Source: an uncultured Pseudomonas sp. (GTDB lineage Bacteria; Pseudomonadota; Gammaproteobacteria; Pseudomonadales; Pseudomonadaceae). From it: a stretch of 64,000 nucleotides of DNA. How positions within the stretch are numbered: position 1 is the stretch's first letter; every line of letters begins with the position of its first letter. The position numbers and the translations under genes are program-made. The notes under the pieces are model-generated. The model was not told the DNA's origin. It did no database searches and saw nothing but the letters and a program-made list of their open reading frames with translations. The stretch is from positions 248,001-312,000 of the forward strand of contig NZ_CAJYVE010000010.1 in the NCBI RefSeq assembly GCF_913777995.1, in the 5' to 3' direction. Below are positions 56,032-64,000 of the stretch, in pieces.

Positions 56032-56434
56032 GGCCGCTGGCCACCCGCTGCCGCCTTGACCCAGCAGGACCGACTTCAGCCGCAATACTGGTCAGTTAGG
56101 CCGGGTAAGCGGCTTCAGCCGCGAAGCGACCGCCTGCTCACAACAGATGCAGTGAATTTCCTGGCGCTTTCGCGAGCAAGCTCGCTCCCACCAAGCCGTA
56201 AAGCGCTTAACCGAACAGTATTGGCTTTAGCCGCCATACAGGTCAGTTAGACCGGGTAGGAGCGGCTTCAGCCGCGAAGCGACCGCCTGCTCACAACAGA
56301 TGCAGTGAATTTCCTGGCGCTTTCGCGGCTAAAGCCGCTCCCACCGGGCCACATGCCGCTTAAGCGAACAGTAATGGCTTCAGCCGGGAAGCCTTTCGTG
56401 GCGCAAGCCGCTCCTGGCAAAAACACCCACCCAT
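56032..56434. repeat. Tandem 151-base composite REP block
   Basis: No gene. Two tandem copies of a unit of about 151 bases start at 56091 (gtcagttaggccggg) and 56242 (gtcagttagaccggg). Each carries a gcggcttcagccgcgaagcg hairpin, a shared middle (acaacagatgcagtgaattt), a second REP hairpin and a tail. The first copy's second hairpin is the variant gcgagcaagctcgc; the second's is gcggctaaagccgc. The second copy is nearly identical, in reverse, to 7821-7945. A further REP lies at 56380-56415. Confidence 0.85.
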
Positions 56435-56469
56435 AAAAAAAGCCGCGCCTGGTGGTCCAGAGCGCGGCT
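56435..56469 (-). terminator. Rho-independent terminator of the HU gene
   Basis: On the minus strand AGCCGCGC and GCGCGGCT pair around a 13-base loop and are followed by at least six T residues. It starts 19 bases past the stop of the HU gene. Confidence 0.88.
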
Positions 56470-56488
56470 TTTCGCAGCAAGCGGATGC

Positions 56489-56770
56489 TTACTTGTTGAT
56501 CGCGTCGTTCAGCACTTTGGCTGGTACGAACTTGACCACTTTCTTGGCAGCGATTTCGATGGCGGCGCCAGTCGACGGGTTACGGCCGGTACGAGCCGGG
56601 CGCTCGCTGACTTTCAGCTTGCCAATGCCTGGCAGAGTGATTTCAGCACCGTTTTCCAGCTGATCAGCAACGATCTGGCCCAACTGCTCGAGAGCGTTAC
56701 GCGCGGTAGTCTTTGGCGCGTCGATAGCGTCTGCGATATCGGCGATCAACTGGTCTTTGGTAAGAGCCAT
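56489..56770 (-). CDS. hupN: HU-family DNA-binding protein (HupN-like)
   Basis: A 93-residue nucleoid protein that bends DNA as a dimer. It has the helical N-half MALTKDQLIADIADAIDAPKTTARNALEQL and the beta-arm signature GRNPSTGAAIEI that inserts into the minor groove. AAGGA lies seven bases before the ATG; the ATG at 56815 is out of context. Pseudomonas putida has three HU genes; proximity to rlmF and ndpA suggests the hupN copy, which is inference from synteny. Confidence 0.9.
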   Translation of the reverse strand: MALTKDQLIADIADAIDAPKTTARNALEQLGQIVADQLENGAEITLPGIGKLKVSERPARTGRNPSTGAAIEIAAKKVVKFVPAKVLNDAINK

Positions 56771-57123
56771 GTGGTGTTCCTTCCCTATAAAATTCATATG
56801 GATTGCAGAGTGCAACGTCGGCCATTGGCAGCCACGATCAATCGCGAAATGTAGATACTGAAACCATGAATTGGTTCGGCCAGCACGTGCACAAACTGCA
56901 TGCCTGGCGAGCTGGAGTGCGCAGGACGGCGCAAAACTAGCACAGAGCCGGGCAAATATCCGCCTCCGCCGAGCCTTTTGGTCAGGTTTTGCGGGCTTTG
57001 CGGCGAAAAAAACCGTAAAAAATTCTTTACCGCTCGAAAAATCACCAGGTCACCTCATTTATCCCGGCCCTGCGGTACACTTGCCGACTGCATTGCTTTT
57101 CACCCTTTTCAGCCGAGACCTCC
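56771..57123. other. HU-ndpA divergent region
   Basis: A 353-base noncoding stretch serving two divergent nucleoid-protein genes. Bases 57000-57065 are AT-rich (A-tracts such as gaaaaaaaccgtaaaaaatt) and suit a promoter or a bent DNA site. No operator could be named. Confidence 0.5.
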
Positions 57124-58125
57124 ATGCCGATCCGTCATTGCATCGTCCATTTGATCGACAAGAAACCCGACGGCACCCCTGCTGTGCTGCACGCCCGTGA
57201 CAGCGAACTGGCCGAGTCCGTGGCCATCGAAAACCTGCTGGCGGACCTGAACGAAAGCTACAACGCCAAGCAAGGCAAAGCCTGGGGCCTGTTCCACGGT
57301 GAATCCGGTGCCTACCCCTTCAGCGGCTGGCTGAAGGAGTATCTGGATGGCGGCAAGGACTTCACGGCGTTCTCGCGCATCGCGGTCGAGCACCTGCAGA
57401 AGCTGATGGAAGAATCCAACCTGTCCACCGGCGGCCATGTGCTGTTCGCCCATTACCAGCAGGGCATGACCGAATACCTGGCCATCGCCCTGCTGCACCA
57501 CAGCGAAGGCGTGGCGGTCAACGATTCGCTGGATGTGACCCCTTCGCGGCACCTGGACCTCAGCCAGCTGCACCTGGCCGCGCGCATCAACCTCTCCGAG
57601 TGGCAGAACAACAAGCAGTCCAAGCAGTACATCTCGTTCATCAAGGGCAAGAACGGCAAGAAAGTCTCGGAGTACTTCCGCGACTTCATCGGCTGCCAGG
57701 AAGGCGTCGACGGCCCTGGCGAGACCCGTACCCTGCTCAAGGCCTTCAGCGACTACGTCGAGAGCGAAGACCTGCCCGAAGAGGCCACCCGTGAAAAGAC
57801 CAAGGCCCTGGTCGACTACGCCAGCAGCCAGAGCAAGCTGGGCGAGCCCATCGGCCTGGAAGAACTCTCCGAGCTGATCGACGAAGAACGCCCCAAGGCC
57901 TTCTACGATCACATCCGCAACAAGGATTACGGGCTGTCGCCGGAGATTCCGGCCGACAAACGCACCCTCAACCAGTTCCGCCGCTTCACCGGTCGCGCCG
58001 AAGGCCTGTCGATCAGCTTCGAGGCGCACCTGCTGGGTGAGCGCATCGAGTATGACGAGGAGGCCGGCACCCTGATCATCCGTGGCCTGCCCACCCAGCT
58101 TACCGACCAGTTGAAGCGCCGCTGA
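57124..58125 (+). CDS. ndpA: Nucleoid-associated protein NdpA (YejK family)
   Basis: A 333-residue protein of the NdpA/YejK family found on the nucleoid. Blocks include [14 protein letters not shown] at the N-terminus, [25 protein letters not shown] and [37 protein letters not shown]. The start at ATG 57124 is supported by homologue N-termini and a GAG upstream. Divergent from the HU gene; four bases before a glutaredoxin gene. Confidence 0.93.
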   Translation: MPIRHCIVHLIDKKPDGTPAVLHARDSELAESVAIENLLADLNESYNAKQGKAWGLFHGESGAYPFSGWLKEYLDGGKDFTAFSRIAVEHLQKLMEESNLSTGGHVLFAHYQQGMTEYLAIALLHHSEGVAVNDSLDVTPSRHLDLSQLHLAARINLSEWQNNKQSKQYISFIKGKNGKKVSEYFRDFIGCQEGVDGPGETRTLLKAFSDYVESEDLPEEATREKTKALVDYASSQSKLGEPIGLEELSELIDEERPKAFYDHIRNKDYGLSPEIPADKRTLNQFRRFTGRAEGLSISFEAHLLGERIEYDEEAGTLIIRGLPTQLTDQLKRR

Positions 58126-58129
58126 ACGC

Positions 58130-58480
58130 ATGCTGCAGCGAACCCTGAAAAAGGTCGCCCTGATCCTGCTGGTGGTGGTGACCTATCAGAACTGGGGACG
58201 CATCGAGCACCTCATCGACCCGCCCGATGAGGCCGATGCGCAGCGCTACAGCCAGGCCCGGGTGGTGATGTATTCCACGTCCTGGTGCGGCTACTGCAAG
58301 CAGACCCGGCGCTGGCTCGACAGCAAGGGCATCGCCTACCGCGACTACGACATCGAAACCTCCCAGGAAGGCCGTCAGGCCTACGAAGCCCTGGGAGGGC
58401 GCGGCATTCCGCTACTCGACGTCAATGGCAGGCTGCTGCGCGATTTCAGCCCGGAGCAGGTCGAGAACGCGCTGCGCTGA
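58130..58480 (+). CDS. Membrane-anchored glutaredoxin-family protein
   Basis: A 116-residue protein. An N-terminal hydrophobic anchor (residues 9-18, VALILLVVVT) precedes a glutaredoxin domain with active-site C53-G-Y-C56 in STSWCGYCKQTRRWLDSKGI and the cis-proline block GGRGIPLLDVNG. The anchor implies the domain faces the periplasm, or it is a poor signal peptide. Starts four bases after ndpA, so co-transcription is likely. The partner is unknown. Confidence 0.85.
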   Translation: MLQRTLKKVALILLVVVTYQNWGRIEHLIDPPDEADAQRYSQARVVMYSTSWCGYCKQTRRWLDSKGIAYRDYDIETSQEGRQAYEALGGRGIPLLDVNGRLLRDFSPEQVENALR

Positions 58481-58525
58481 AGGGCCAGGAGCAGGCTCGG
58501 GCCAGCCTACCCGCCCGGCGTCGGC

Positions 58526-59461
58526 TCAGCCGCGCTTTTCGATACGGAAGCCCAGGCGCGGGAAATGCACGTGCACGGTGCCGGCCTGCGGGTCTTCGCG
58601 GCGCAGAATCAATTCTTCGGTGCCGGCGAAGACCAGCTCCCCTTCCACGGCATCGACACCATAGTCGATCGCGCCAATCGCCACCCGGTCGCCCACGGCG
58701 AAGCCGTTAGGGTCAGTGAAGGTTTCCACAGGCACAGCCACTGGGGTGGTATTACGAGCCACCTCGATAGCCTCGGCACTGCTCATCGGCGTCAAGGCCC
58801 CGTGGCCGAAGCCTTCGACCCGCTTCAGCCAGGCGGCCACGTTCGGGTAGTCATCCACGGCCGGCGCGGTATGCGGCGTCTGACGCAGGAACCACAGCGA
58901 ATGGGCGGCAGCAAAGTCGGCGACGGACGGCTCGCCAAACAGAAAATCGCCATTACGCTGCAACTGCTGGTCCAGGCGCGACATGAACACCGGCCATTGG
59001 TGCTTGGCCTGCTCCAGCGGCAGGCGTGTAGCGGTGCCGCCACTGAACAGCCCGGCGCGATCGACCTTGAAGGCCTCGACCGCTTCGGGCGGCAGTTTGG
59101 CGAAACGCGCGGCCAGCACTTCGGGCTGGAAGATATGGCTCACCGCATGCTGGAACAACGTGGCATCGGCCCAGGCTGCCAAGCCCGCAACAGCGAATTC
59201 CTGACCCTGTGGAAACAGCGCCGGAATGGCCTTCTCCTGCTCCAGACGGCGGGCGATCAACGCGGTGTCGCAATAGATATCCCCGCCCACCTGCAAGACG
59301 GGTGTCTTGCGGTAGCCACCGGTCAGGGCCATCAGGTCGGGCTTGGGCATTACCGGCGGGATGAACACCGAACGCCACGACAGGCCCTTGTAACCGAGCA
59401 TCAGGCGGGCTTTTTCAGCAAAGGGCGAAGCGGGGTAATGGTGCAGAATCAGTTCGGACAT
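58526..59461 (-). CDS. Glutathione S-transferase family protein with C-terminal extension
   Basis: A 311-residue protein. The N-terminal thioredoxin-like GST domain (LILHHYPASPFAEKARLMLGYKGLSWRSV, YRKTPVLQVGGDIYCDTALIARRLE) is followed by a helical GST domain, NGDFLFGEPSVADFAAAHSLWF. About 80 further residues (from VPVETFTDPNGFAVGDRVAIGAID) look like a beta-rich add-on, since a standard GST is near 210-230. GAGGTGACC precedes the ATG. The substrate is unknown. Confidence 0.85.
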   Translation of the reverse strand: MSELILHHYPASPFAEKARLMLGYKGLSWRSVFIPPVMPKPDLMALTGGYRKTPVLQVGGDIYCDTALIARRLEQEKAIPALFPQGQEFAVAGLAAWADATLFQHAVSHIFQPEVLAARFAKLPPEAVEAFKVDRAGLFSGGTATRLPLEQAKHQWPVFMSRLDQQLQRNGDFLFGEPSVADFAAAHSLWFLRQTPHTAPAVDDYPNVAAWLKRVEGFGHGALTPMSSAEAIEVARNTTPVAVPVETFTDPNGFAVGDRVAIGAIDYGVDAVEGELVFAGTEELILRREDPQAGTVHVHFPRLGFRIEKRG

Positions 59462-59514
59462 CGGTCACCTCTTGAAGAATGGGCAAACTCACAGAGTAGC
59501 CGCCCGCCCTTGAC

Positions 59515-59817
59515 TCAGGCGGGTAGCGCGACGCTCGCCTGCCAGTCGGAACGGGCCAGGGCTTCCTTGGCACTCTTGCGCAGCTTCTTGATCATCCGCT
59601 CGTGGCGCAGCGCCTCGCCCTTGCTGGGCCAGGACTCCACGTAGGCCAGGGCCACCGCCGGGCTGGCGCGGAAGAATCGCGCGCCCTTGCCGCTCTGGTG
59701 CGCGGCGAAACGCCGCTGCGGATCATCGCTGATACCGCAATACAACGAACCGTTGGCCGCCCGCACCAGATACACGAACCAGGGCTTGCCATCGGCCGTG
59801 GCCAGGCTTTCAGGCAT
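59515..59817 (-). CDS. GIY-YIG nuclease-fold protein (YhbQ/UPF0213-like)
   Basis: A 100-residue protein with a single GIY-YIG fold: [37 protein letters not shown], in which VYLV and LYCGI replace the two signature tripeptides; Y16, Y26, R36 and the Glu of [13 protein letters not shown] are retained. YhbQ-type proteins are small, standalone nuclease-like proteins of unclear function. Its ATG overlaps the upstream stop by eight bases. Confidence 0.85.
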   Translation of the reverse strand: MPESLATADGKPWFVYLVRAANGSLYCGISDDPQRRFAAHQSGKGARFFRASPAVALAYVESWPSKGEALRHERMIKKLRKSAKEALARSDWQASVALPA

Positions 59818-60301
59818 TGCGTTGCCCGGAGAAGGCCTTCAGACCCTTTTGCGCCTGGGCACGGATGGCGTTCTGCACCAGTGGCGTCCAGCCCAGCAGC
59901 AGCCCCTTGGTACCCAAGGCCTGGCGCGACCAGCGCCACAGGTCGAAGTGATCGTGGTGCTCGACGATCTTGCCGTCACGCAACACGAAACGCGCCTGGA
60001 TGTCGTTGACCACGGTGTTGCCGGTCTGGCTGAACAGGTAGGTCGCCACCCAGTGCGCCGAACCCGTATGCGCGTCGGCCTGCACCTGGTCGAAACGCAC
60101 GGAGAATTCCTTGGCCCGAGACGTGAGCATGCGCCACATGTCCTTGGCCTGTGCGCCGCGCAATTCACCGAATACCGGGTCGCTGAACAGCACGTCGTCG
60201 CTGTAGCAGGCGCACATGGCTTCGGCATCCAGGCGCGCGAAGGCCTGGTAGAAAGCGGTGATGAGGTCGGCGTTGGCCTGGCTTTGCGGATCGTCGCTCA
60301 T
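59810..60301 (-). CDS. NTF2-like (SnoaL-type) small protein
   Basis: A 163-residue protein of the NTF2-like fold: [39 protein letters not shown], then [41 protein letters not shown]. The family includes isomerases, dehydratases and proteins with no known activity; the catalytic group is not clear. The start at ATG 60301 begins the domain; an in-frame ATG at 60352 adds 17 residues. Overlaps the GIY-YIG gene. Confidence 0.82.
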   Translation of the reverse strand: MSDDPQSQANADLITAFYQAFARLDAEAMCACYSDDVLFSDPVFGELRGAQAKDMWRMLTSRAKEFSVRFDQVQADAHTGSAHWVATYLFSQTGNTVVNDIQARFVLRDGKIVEHHDHFDLWRWSRQALGTKGLLLGWTPLVQNAIRAQAQKGLKAFSGQRNA

Positions 60302-60367
60302 GGAATGACTCGCGGGAATGGGATCCGAGCACGATAAGCAGTAGGCCAGCATTTGTCATGGGGCATA

Positions 60368-61627
60368 TCAGACCTTTTCACAGCTGACCTGTACCTGGCG
60401 CGCCCTGCCCGCGCCCAGCGCGGCGATCATCGAACCACAGCCCAGAAAGGCGAAGATCCAGCCGATGGCCTGCCAACTGCCGGTCAGGTCATGCACCACC
60501 CCCACGGCGAAAGGCCCCATGGACGCCAACGTGTAGCCCACACCCTGAGCCATGCTCGACAGGTTGGCGGCGACTTGCGAATTGCCCGCGCGCAGCACGA
60601 TCAGCGCCAAGGCCAGGCTGAATGCCGCGCCCTGCCCCAGGCCCAGCAGAATGGCCCAGCCCCACAGCCCCTGCAGCGGCGCATACAGGCAGCCGAACAG
60701 GCCCGCCAGGGTCAGCAGCATGGCCAGGATGATCGCCAGCCGCTGGTCCTTGCCTCGGGTGGCCAGCCAAGGTGCGCTCAACGCACTGACCAGTTGCACG
60801 AGGATCGAACCGGACAGCAACAGGCCGGCTTGCGCCGGGGCCAGTCCGCGATCGATGAGTACCGAGGGCAGCCAGCCGAACACGATATAGGCCAGCGATG
60901 ACTGCAGCCCCATGTACAGAGTGACCTGCCAGGCCAGGCGGTCACGCCACAAACCGATGACCCGGTAGCGATCCTGCTGCAGGGCATGGGCGCTGCGCGC
61001 CTGCGGCCACCAGACCACTGCAGCCAGTACAGCCGGGACGACCCAGAAGCCCAGGCCGACCGTCCACAGGTCGCCGAACGCCTGGCTCAACGGCACGCTG
61101 CTGGCCGCCGCCGTGGCCGCGCCCAGGCACAAAGCCATGGTGTAGACACCGGTCATGGTGCCGGCCTGGTGGGGGAAATCGCGCTTGACGATGCCCGGCA
61201 ACAGCACGCCGATGATGCCGATGCAGGCGCCTGCCACCAGGCTGCCAGCGAACAGCCCGAACGCCCCCAGGTTACTGCGCAGCAGCACGCCGCTGGCCAA
61301 CAACAACAGCACCCAGAGCACCACCCGCTCGCTGCCGAAACGTCTCGCCAACAACGGCGCCAGCGGTGCGAACAGCCCCAGGCACAGCACGGGCAGCGTG
61401 GTCAGCAAGCCCGCCTCGGCGGCCGACAGGCCCAGGGCGGCGGAAACATCGTTGAGCAGCGGCGCGATGCTCGACAACGCCGGCCGCAAGTTGAGCGCCA
61501 CCAGCACCAGGCCCAGCAGCAACAACCCGCTGCGCCGCGCGCTGACGCCGGGTTTGGCCGGGTCGGATCTCTGGCTTGCGTCCGAGCTGGACGGGTGATC
61601 GGGCTGGCGGGGAAGCTGGGCAGTCAT
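60368..61627 (-). CDS. CynX/NimT-family MFS transporter
   Basis: A 419-residue twelve-helix permease. After a 30-residue polar N-terminus, LLLLGLVLVALNLRPALSSIAPLLNDVSAALGLSAAEAGLLTTLPVLCLGLFAPLAPLLARRFG is the CynX/NimT signature region. Relatives transport cyanate or export nitroimidazole-like drugs; the substrate here is not known. Start at ATG 61627 with GAGGA just upstream. The frame is open to 61759 but that part is polar and non-conserved. Confidence 0.85.
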   Translation of the reverse strand: MTAQLPRQPDHPSSSDASQRSDPAKPGVSARRSGLLLLGLVLVALNLRPALSSIAPLLNDVSAALGLSAAEAGLLTTLPVLCLGLFAPLAPLLARRFGSERVVLWVLLLLASGVLLRSNLGAFGLFAGSLVAGACIGIIGVLLPGIVKRDFPHQAGTMTGVYTMALCLGAATAAASSVPLSQAFGDLWTVGLGFWVVPAVLAAVVWWPQARSAHALQQDRYRVIGLWRDRLAWQVTLYMGLQSSLAYIVFGWLPSVLIDRGLAPAQAGLLLSGSILVQLVSALSAPWLATRGKDQRLAIILAMLLTLAGLFGCLYAPLQGLWGWAILLGLGQGAAFSLALALIVLRAGNSQVAANLSSMAQGVGYTLASMGPFAVGVVHDLTGSWQAIGWIFAFLGCGSMIAALGAGRARQVQVSCEKV

Positions 61628-61759
61628 TGAATCCTCAGGAACAGTCAGGCCCCTCGGGCAGTAAGGGGGGCAGCTATCCTGTTGGAGAAGGCGGCGGCTG
61701 ACAAGGTTCAGCGCAATTGCCTGGCCCCGGCGTGCATCCGAGGCCCCTGCGCCAGGCAT

Positions 61760-61784
61760 AAAAAAACCGGGCGCCAGGCCCGGT
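61760..61784 (-). terminator. Rho-independent terminator after aapP
   Basis: On the minus strand ACCGGGC and GCCCGGT pair around CTGGC and are followed by seven T residues, starting 26 bases past the aapP stop. It ends the aap operon. Confidence 0.9.
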
Positions 61785-61809
61785 TCTTCTACGCTGCAGG
61801 TTCGGCCGA

Positions 61810-62574
61810 TCAGTGGATGATCTGGCTGAGGAACAGCCTGGTGCGGTCGCTCTGCGGGTTGTCGAAGAAGTCGTCAGGCGCGGCCTGTTCGACGATTTCG
61901 CCACGGTCCATGAAGATCACGCGGTTGGCCACGGTGCGGGCGAAGCCCATCTCGTGAGTCACGCAGAGCATGGTCATGCCTTCTTCGGCCAGGCTGACCA
62001 TGGTGTCCAGTACTTCCTTGACCATTTCCGGATCGAGAGCCGAGGTCGGCTCGTCGAACAGCATGATCTTGGGCTTCATGCACAGGGCGCGGGCGATCGC
62101 CACACGCTGCTGCTGGCCACCGGACAGCTGGCCTGGATACTTGTTGGCCTGCTCCGGAATACGCACGCGCTGCAGGTAGTGCATGGCGATCTCTTCGGCC
62201 TGCTTCTTCGGCATCTTGCGCACCCACATCGGAGCCAGGGTGCAGTTCTGCAGAATGGTCAGGTGCGGGAACAGGTTGAAGTGCTGGAACACCATGCCCA
62301 CCTCGCGGCGGATGGTCTCGATCTGCCGCAGGTCGGAGGTCAGCTCCGTCCCGTCGACGATGATCCGACCCTGCTGGTGCTCTTCCAGGCGGTTGATGCA
62401 GCGAATGGTGGTCGACTTGCCCGAGCCGGACGGCCCGCACAACACGATACGCTCGCCCTGACGGACGTTCAGGTTGATGTCCTTGAGCACATGGAACTGG
62501 CCGTACCACTTGTGGACACCTTCCAGGCGAATCATGCCTTCAGGGCCCAGAGGCTTTTTGACTGCTTCACTCAT
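61810..62574 (-). CDS. aapP: Amino-acid ABC transporter ATPase AapP
   Basis: A 254-residue ATPase of the general L-amino-acid (Aap/Bzt) importer. Walker A is [10 protein letters not shown]-loop [15 protein letters not shown], signature [15 protein letters not shown] and Walker [21 protein letters not shown]. The start at ATG 62574 with AGGAG upstream is ten bases after aapM; the frame is open to 62682 inside aapM and is not used. Confidence 0.92.
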   Translation of the reverse strand: MSEAVKKPLGPEGMIRLEGVHKWYGQFHVLKDINLNVRQGERIVLCGPSGSGKSTTIRCINRLEEHQQGRIIVDGTELTSDLRQIETIRREVGMVFQHFNLFPHLTILQNCTLAPMWVRKMPKKQAEEIAMHYLQRVRIPEQANKYPGQLSGGQQQRVAIARALCMKPKIMLFDEPTSALDPEMVKEVLDTMVSLAEEGMTMLCVTHEMGFARTVANRVIFMDRGEIVEQAAPDDFFDNPQSDRTRLFLSQIIH

Positions 62575-62584
62575 CACGAAACTC

Positions 62585-63682
62585 CTAACGCTTGTGGCCA
62601 GTGTCCAGCTTGCGCTCCAGATGCATGGAGTAGCGGGACATACCGAAACAGAAAATCCAGAACACCAGGGCCGCGAAGACATAGCCTTCGGTGGCCATGC
62701 CCAGCCAGGTCGGGTCGGCCGCAGCCTGCTTGACGCTGTTGAGCAGGTCGAACAGGCCGATGATGATCACCAGGCTGGTGTCCTTGAACAGGGCGATGAA
62801 GGTGTTGACGATGCCGGGAATGACCAGCTTCAGGGCTTGCGGCAGGATCACCAGGCCCATGGCACGCCAGTAGCCCAGGCCCATGGCCGCAGCGGCCTCG
62901 TACTGGCCCTTGGGAATGGCCTGCATGCCACCGCGCACCACCTCGGCGATGTACGCCGACTGGAACAGGATCACGCCGATCAGCGCCCGCAGCAGCTTGT
63001 CGAAGTTCATGCCCTCAGGCAGGAACAGCGGCAGCATCACCGAAGACATGAACAGTACGGTGATCAGCGGCACGCCACGCCAGAACTCGATGAAGGTCAC
63101 GCAGACCACCTTCACCGCCGGCATGTTCGAACGCCGCCCCAGCGCCAGCAGAATACCCAACGGCAAGGCACCGACGATGCCCACGGTGGCGATCACCAGG
63201 GTCAGCATCAGGCCGCCCCACTGGCTGGTCGCCACGGGGGTCAGGCCGAAGGCGCCGCCACGCAGCAGGTAGAAGGCGATGATCGGATAAGCCACCAGGA
63301 ACACCAGGCCGTAGGCCAGCTTGCGCGGCATGGCCTTGATGAACAGCGGGGCGACGCCGACGATGGCCAGGATCACGGTCAGGTCGACGCGCCAGCGTTG
63401 TTCGCTGGGGAAGTAGCCGTACATGAACTGGCCGAAACGCTGCTCGATGAACACCCAGCAGGCGCCAGCCTTGGTGCAGTCGGCGCGGGTGGTGCCGCTC
63501 CAGTTCGCATCCAGGATGGCCCAGCTGATCAGTGGCGGTACGATCAGCCACACCAGATACAGCGAGAACAGCGTCAGCAGGGTGTTGAACCAGCTCGAGA
63601 ACAGGTTCGAGCGCATCCAGCCGACCACGCCGACGGTGGTCTTGGGCGGCGCCAGGTTGGGTTTGAAGATATGTGTGCTCAT
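62585..63682 (-). CDS. aapM: Amino-acid ABC transporter permease AapM
   Basis: A 365-residue His/Glu/Gln/Arg-type permease. It is longer than usual because AapM has extra N-terminal helices with a cysteine-containing periplasmic segment ([23 protein letters not shown]). The C-terminal channel domain carries [19 protein letters not shown] and the EAA-type loop [30 protein letters not shown]. Ten bases separate it from aapQ and aapP on each side. Confidence 0.92.
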   Translation of the reverse strand: MSTHIFKPNLAPPKTTVGVVGWMRSNLFSSWFNTLLTLFSLYLVWLIVPPLISWAILDANWSGTTRADCTKAGACWVFIEQRFGQFMYGYFPSEQRWRVDLTVILAIVGVAPLFIKAMPRKLAYGLVFLVAYPIIAFYLLRGGAFGLTPVATSQWGGLMLTLVIATVGIVGALPLGILLALGRRSNMPAVKVVCVTFIEFWRGVPLITVLFMSSVMLPLFLPEGMNFDKLLRALIGVILFQSAYIAEVVRGGMQAIPKGQYEAAAAMGLGYWRAMGLVILPQALKLVIPGIVNTFIALFKDTSLVIIIGLFDLLNSVKQAAADPTWLGMATEGYVFAALVFWIFCFGMSRYSMHLERKLDTGHKR

Positions 63683-63692
63683 GCGCGTTTCC

Positions 63693-64000
63693 TCACCGCT
63701 CGATCAGCGCAATGCGCTTGTTGTACCAGTTCATCAGCAGGGAGATGCTGATGCTGATTGCCAGGTACACGCTCATGGTGATGGCAATGACCTCGATGGC
63801 CTGACCGGTCTGGTTGAGTACGGTACCGGCGAACAGCGAGACCATCTCGGGGTAGCCGATACCGGCCGCCAGCGAAGAGTTCTTCACCAGGTTCAGGTAC
63901 TGGCTGGTCAGCGGCGGAATGATCACCCGCAGGGCCTGGGGAATGATCACCTTGCGCAGCGTCGGGCCGGGGCGCAGGCCCAGCGAACGGGCCGCTTCGG
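63693..64000 (-). CDS. aapQ: Amino-acid ABC transporter permease AapQ, 5'-truncated by the window edge
   Basis: The frame is open to the right edge of the window, and only the C-terminal hundred or so residues are present (about 102 of near 390). The visible part has the EAA-loop EAARSLGLRPGPTLRKVIIPQALRVIIPPLTSQYLNLVKNSSLAAGIGYPE and the last membrane helix AITMSVYLAISISISLLMNW. Order aapQ-aapM-aapP matches the AapJQMP system; aapJ would lie outside. Confidence 0.9.
   Translation of the reverse strand, partial: EAARSLGLRPGPTLRKVIIPQALRVIIPPLTSQYLNLVKNSSLAAGIGYPEMVSLFAGTVLNQTGQAIEVIAITMSVYLAISISISLLMNWYNKRIALIER

Noticed and set aside
56091-56392. CRISPR array
   Set aside because: Only two units of about 151 bases, with no short repeat and unique spacer pattern, and no cas genes.
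56786-56815. TTGCAC-N18-TTTATA as the HU gene promoter (minus strand)
   Set aside because: The predicted transcript start would fall within the ribosome site, leaving almost no leader.

Overview
The window is typical chromosomal DNA of a fluorescent Pseudomonas, most likely the P. putida group. It is GC-rich and gene-dense. It holds the P. putida-style glucose locus, a TyrR-like activator beside a second glycine-cleavage operon, an OprB porin, an AapQMP amino-acid transporter, and many REP-type intergenic repeats (gcggctgaagccgc cores). I see no rRNA, tRNA, insertion sequence, prophage or CRISPR array.

Layout. 1-2.7 kb: a DMT exporter and an MFS exporter, translationally coupled and divergent from an HxlR regulator, then a small DUF3820 protein. 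2.7-7.8 kb: a serine/threonine dehydratase, the zwf-pgl-eda operon (Entner-Doudoroff entry) and the divergent repressor gene hexR. 7.8-20.3 kb: an eight-gene urea block on one strand (allophanate hydrolase, urea carboxylase, GntR regulator, urtABCDE), bounded on both sides by REP clusters. 20.3-33.5 kb: the rest of the glucose locus, with hexose-6-phosphate mutarotase, oprB, gtsABCD, the gltR-gltS two-component pair, glk, edd and a divergent gap. 33.6-39.0 kb: a heme cell-surface-signalling module with an ECF sigma factor behind a Fur box, its FecR-like partner, an STN-containing TonB receptor, a PigA-like heme oxygenase and a YbaN protein. 39.1-45.8 kb: a DUF5064 protein, a GcsR-like sigma-54 activator and gcvH-gcvP-gcvT. 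46.2-47.0 kb: a cold-shock protein and an RDD membrane protein. 47.1-54.9 kb: lptF-lptG, divergent from pepA-holC-(small protein)-valS. 55.0-61.6 kb: rlmF, a HU gene, ndpA, a membrane-anchored glutaredoxin, a GST, a GIY-YIG protein, an NTF2-like protein and a CynX-type MFS exporter. 61.8-64.0 kb: the aapQ (partial)-aapM-aapP amino-acid transporter.

How the genes work together. Glucose crosses OprB and GtsABCD, is phosphorylated by Glk, and runs through Zwf, Pgl, Edd and Eda to pyruvate and glyceraldehyde-3-phosphate, which Gap oxidises. HexR-like boxes lie in the zwf and gap/edd regulatory regions. The urea block takes up urea and degrades it by the ATP-dependent carboxylase/allophanate route instead of urease. 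In the heme module, a 12-base motif and an 8-base motif at identical spacing precede both the receptor and the heme-oxygenase gene, which points to one ECF sigma controlling both. The gcv operon has a full sigma-54 architecture: upstream activator-like sites, an IHF-like site and a -24/-12 promoter.

The most notable observations are the paired ECF promoters, the sigma-54/GcsR/IHF layout with its long palindrome, the REP-bounded urea block inside the glucose locus, and a long near-identical repeat present in three copies almost 50 kb apart. I did not find a wholly unknown multigene system.
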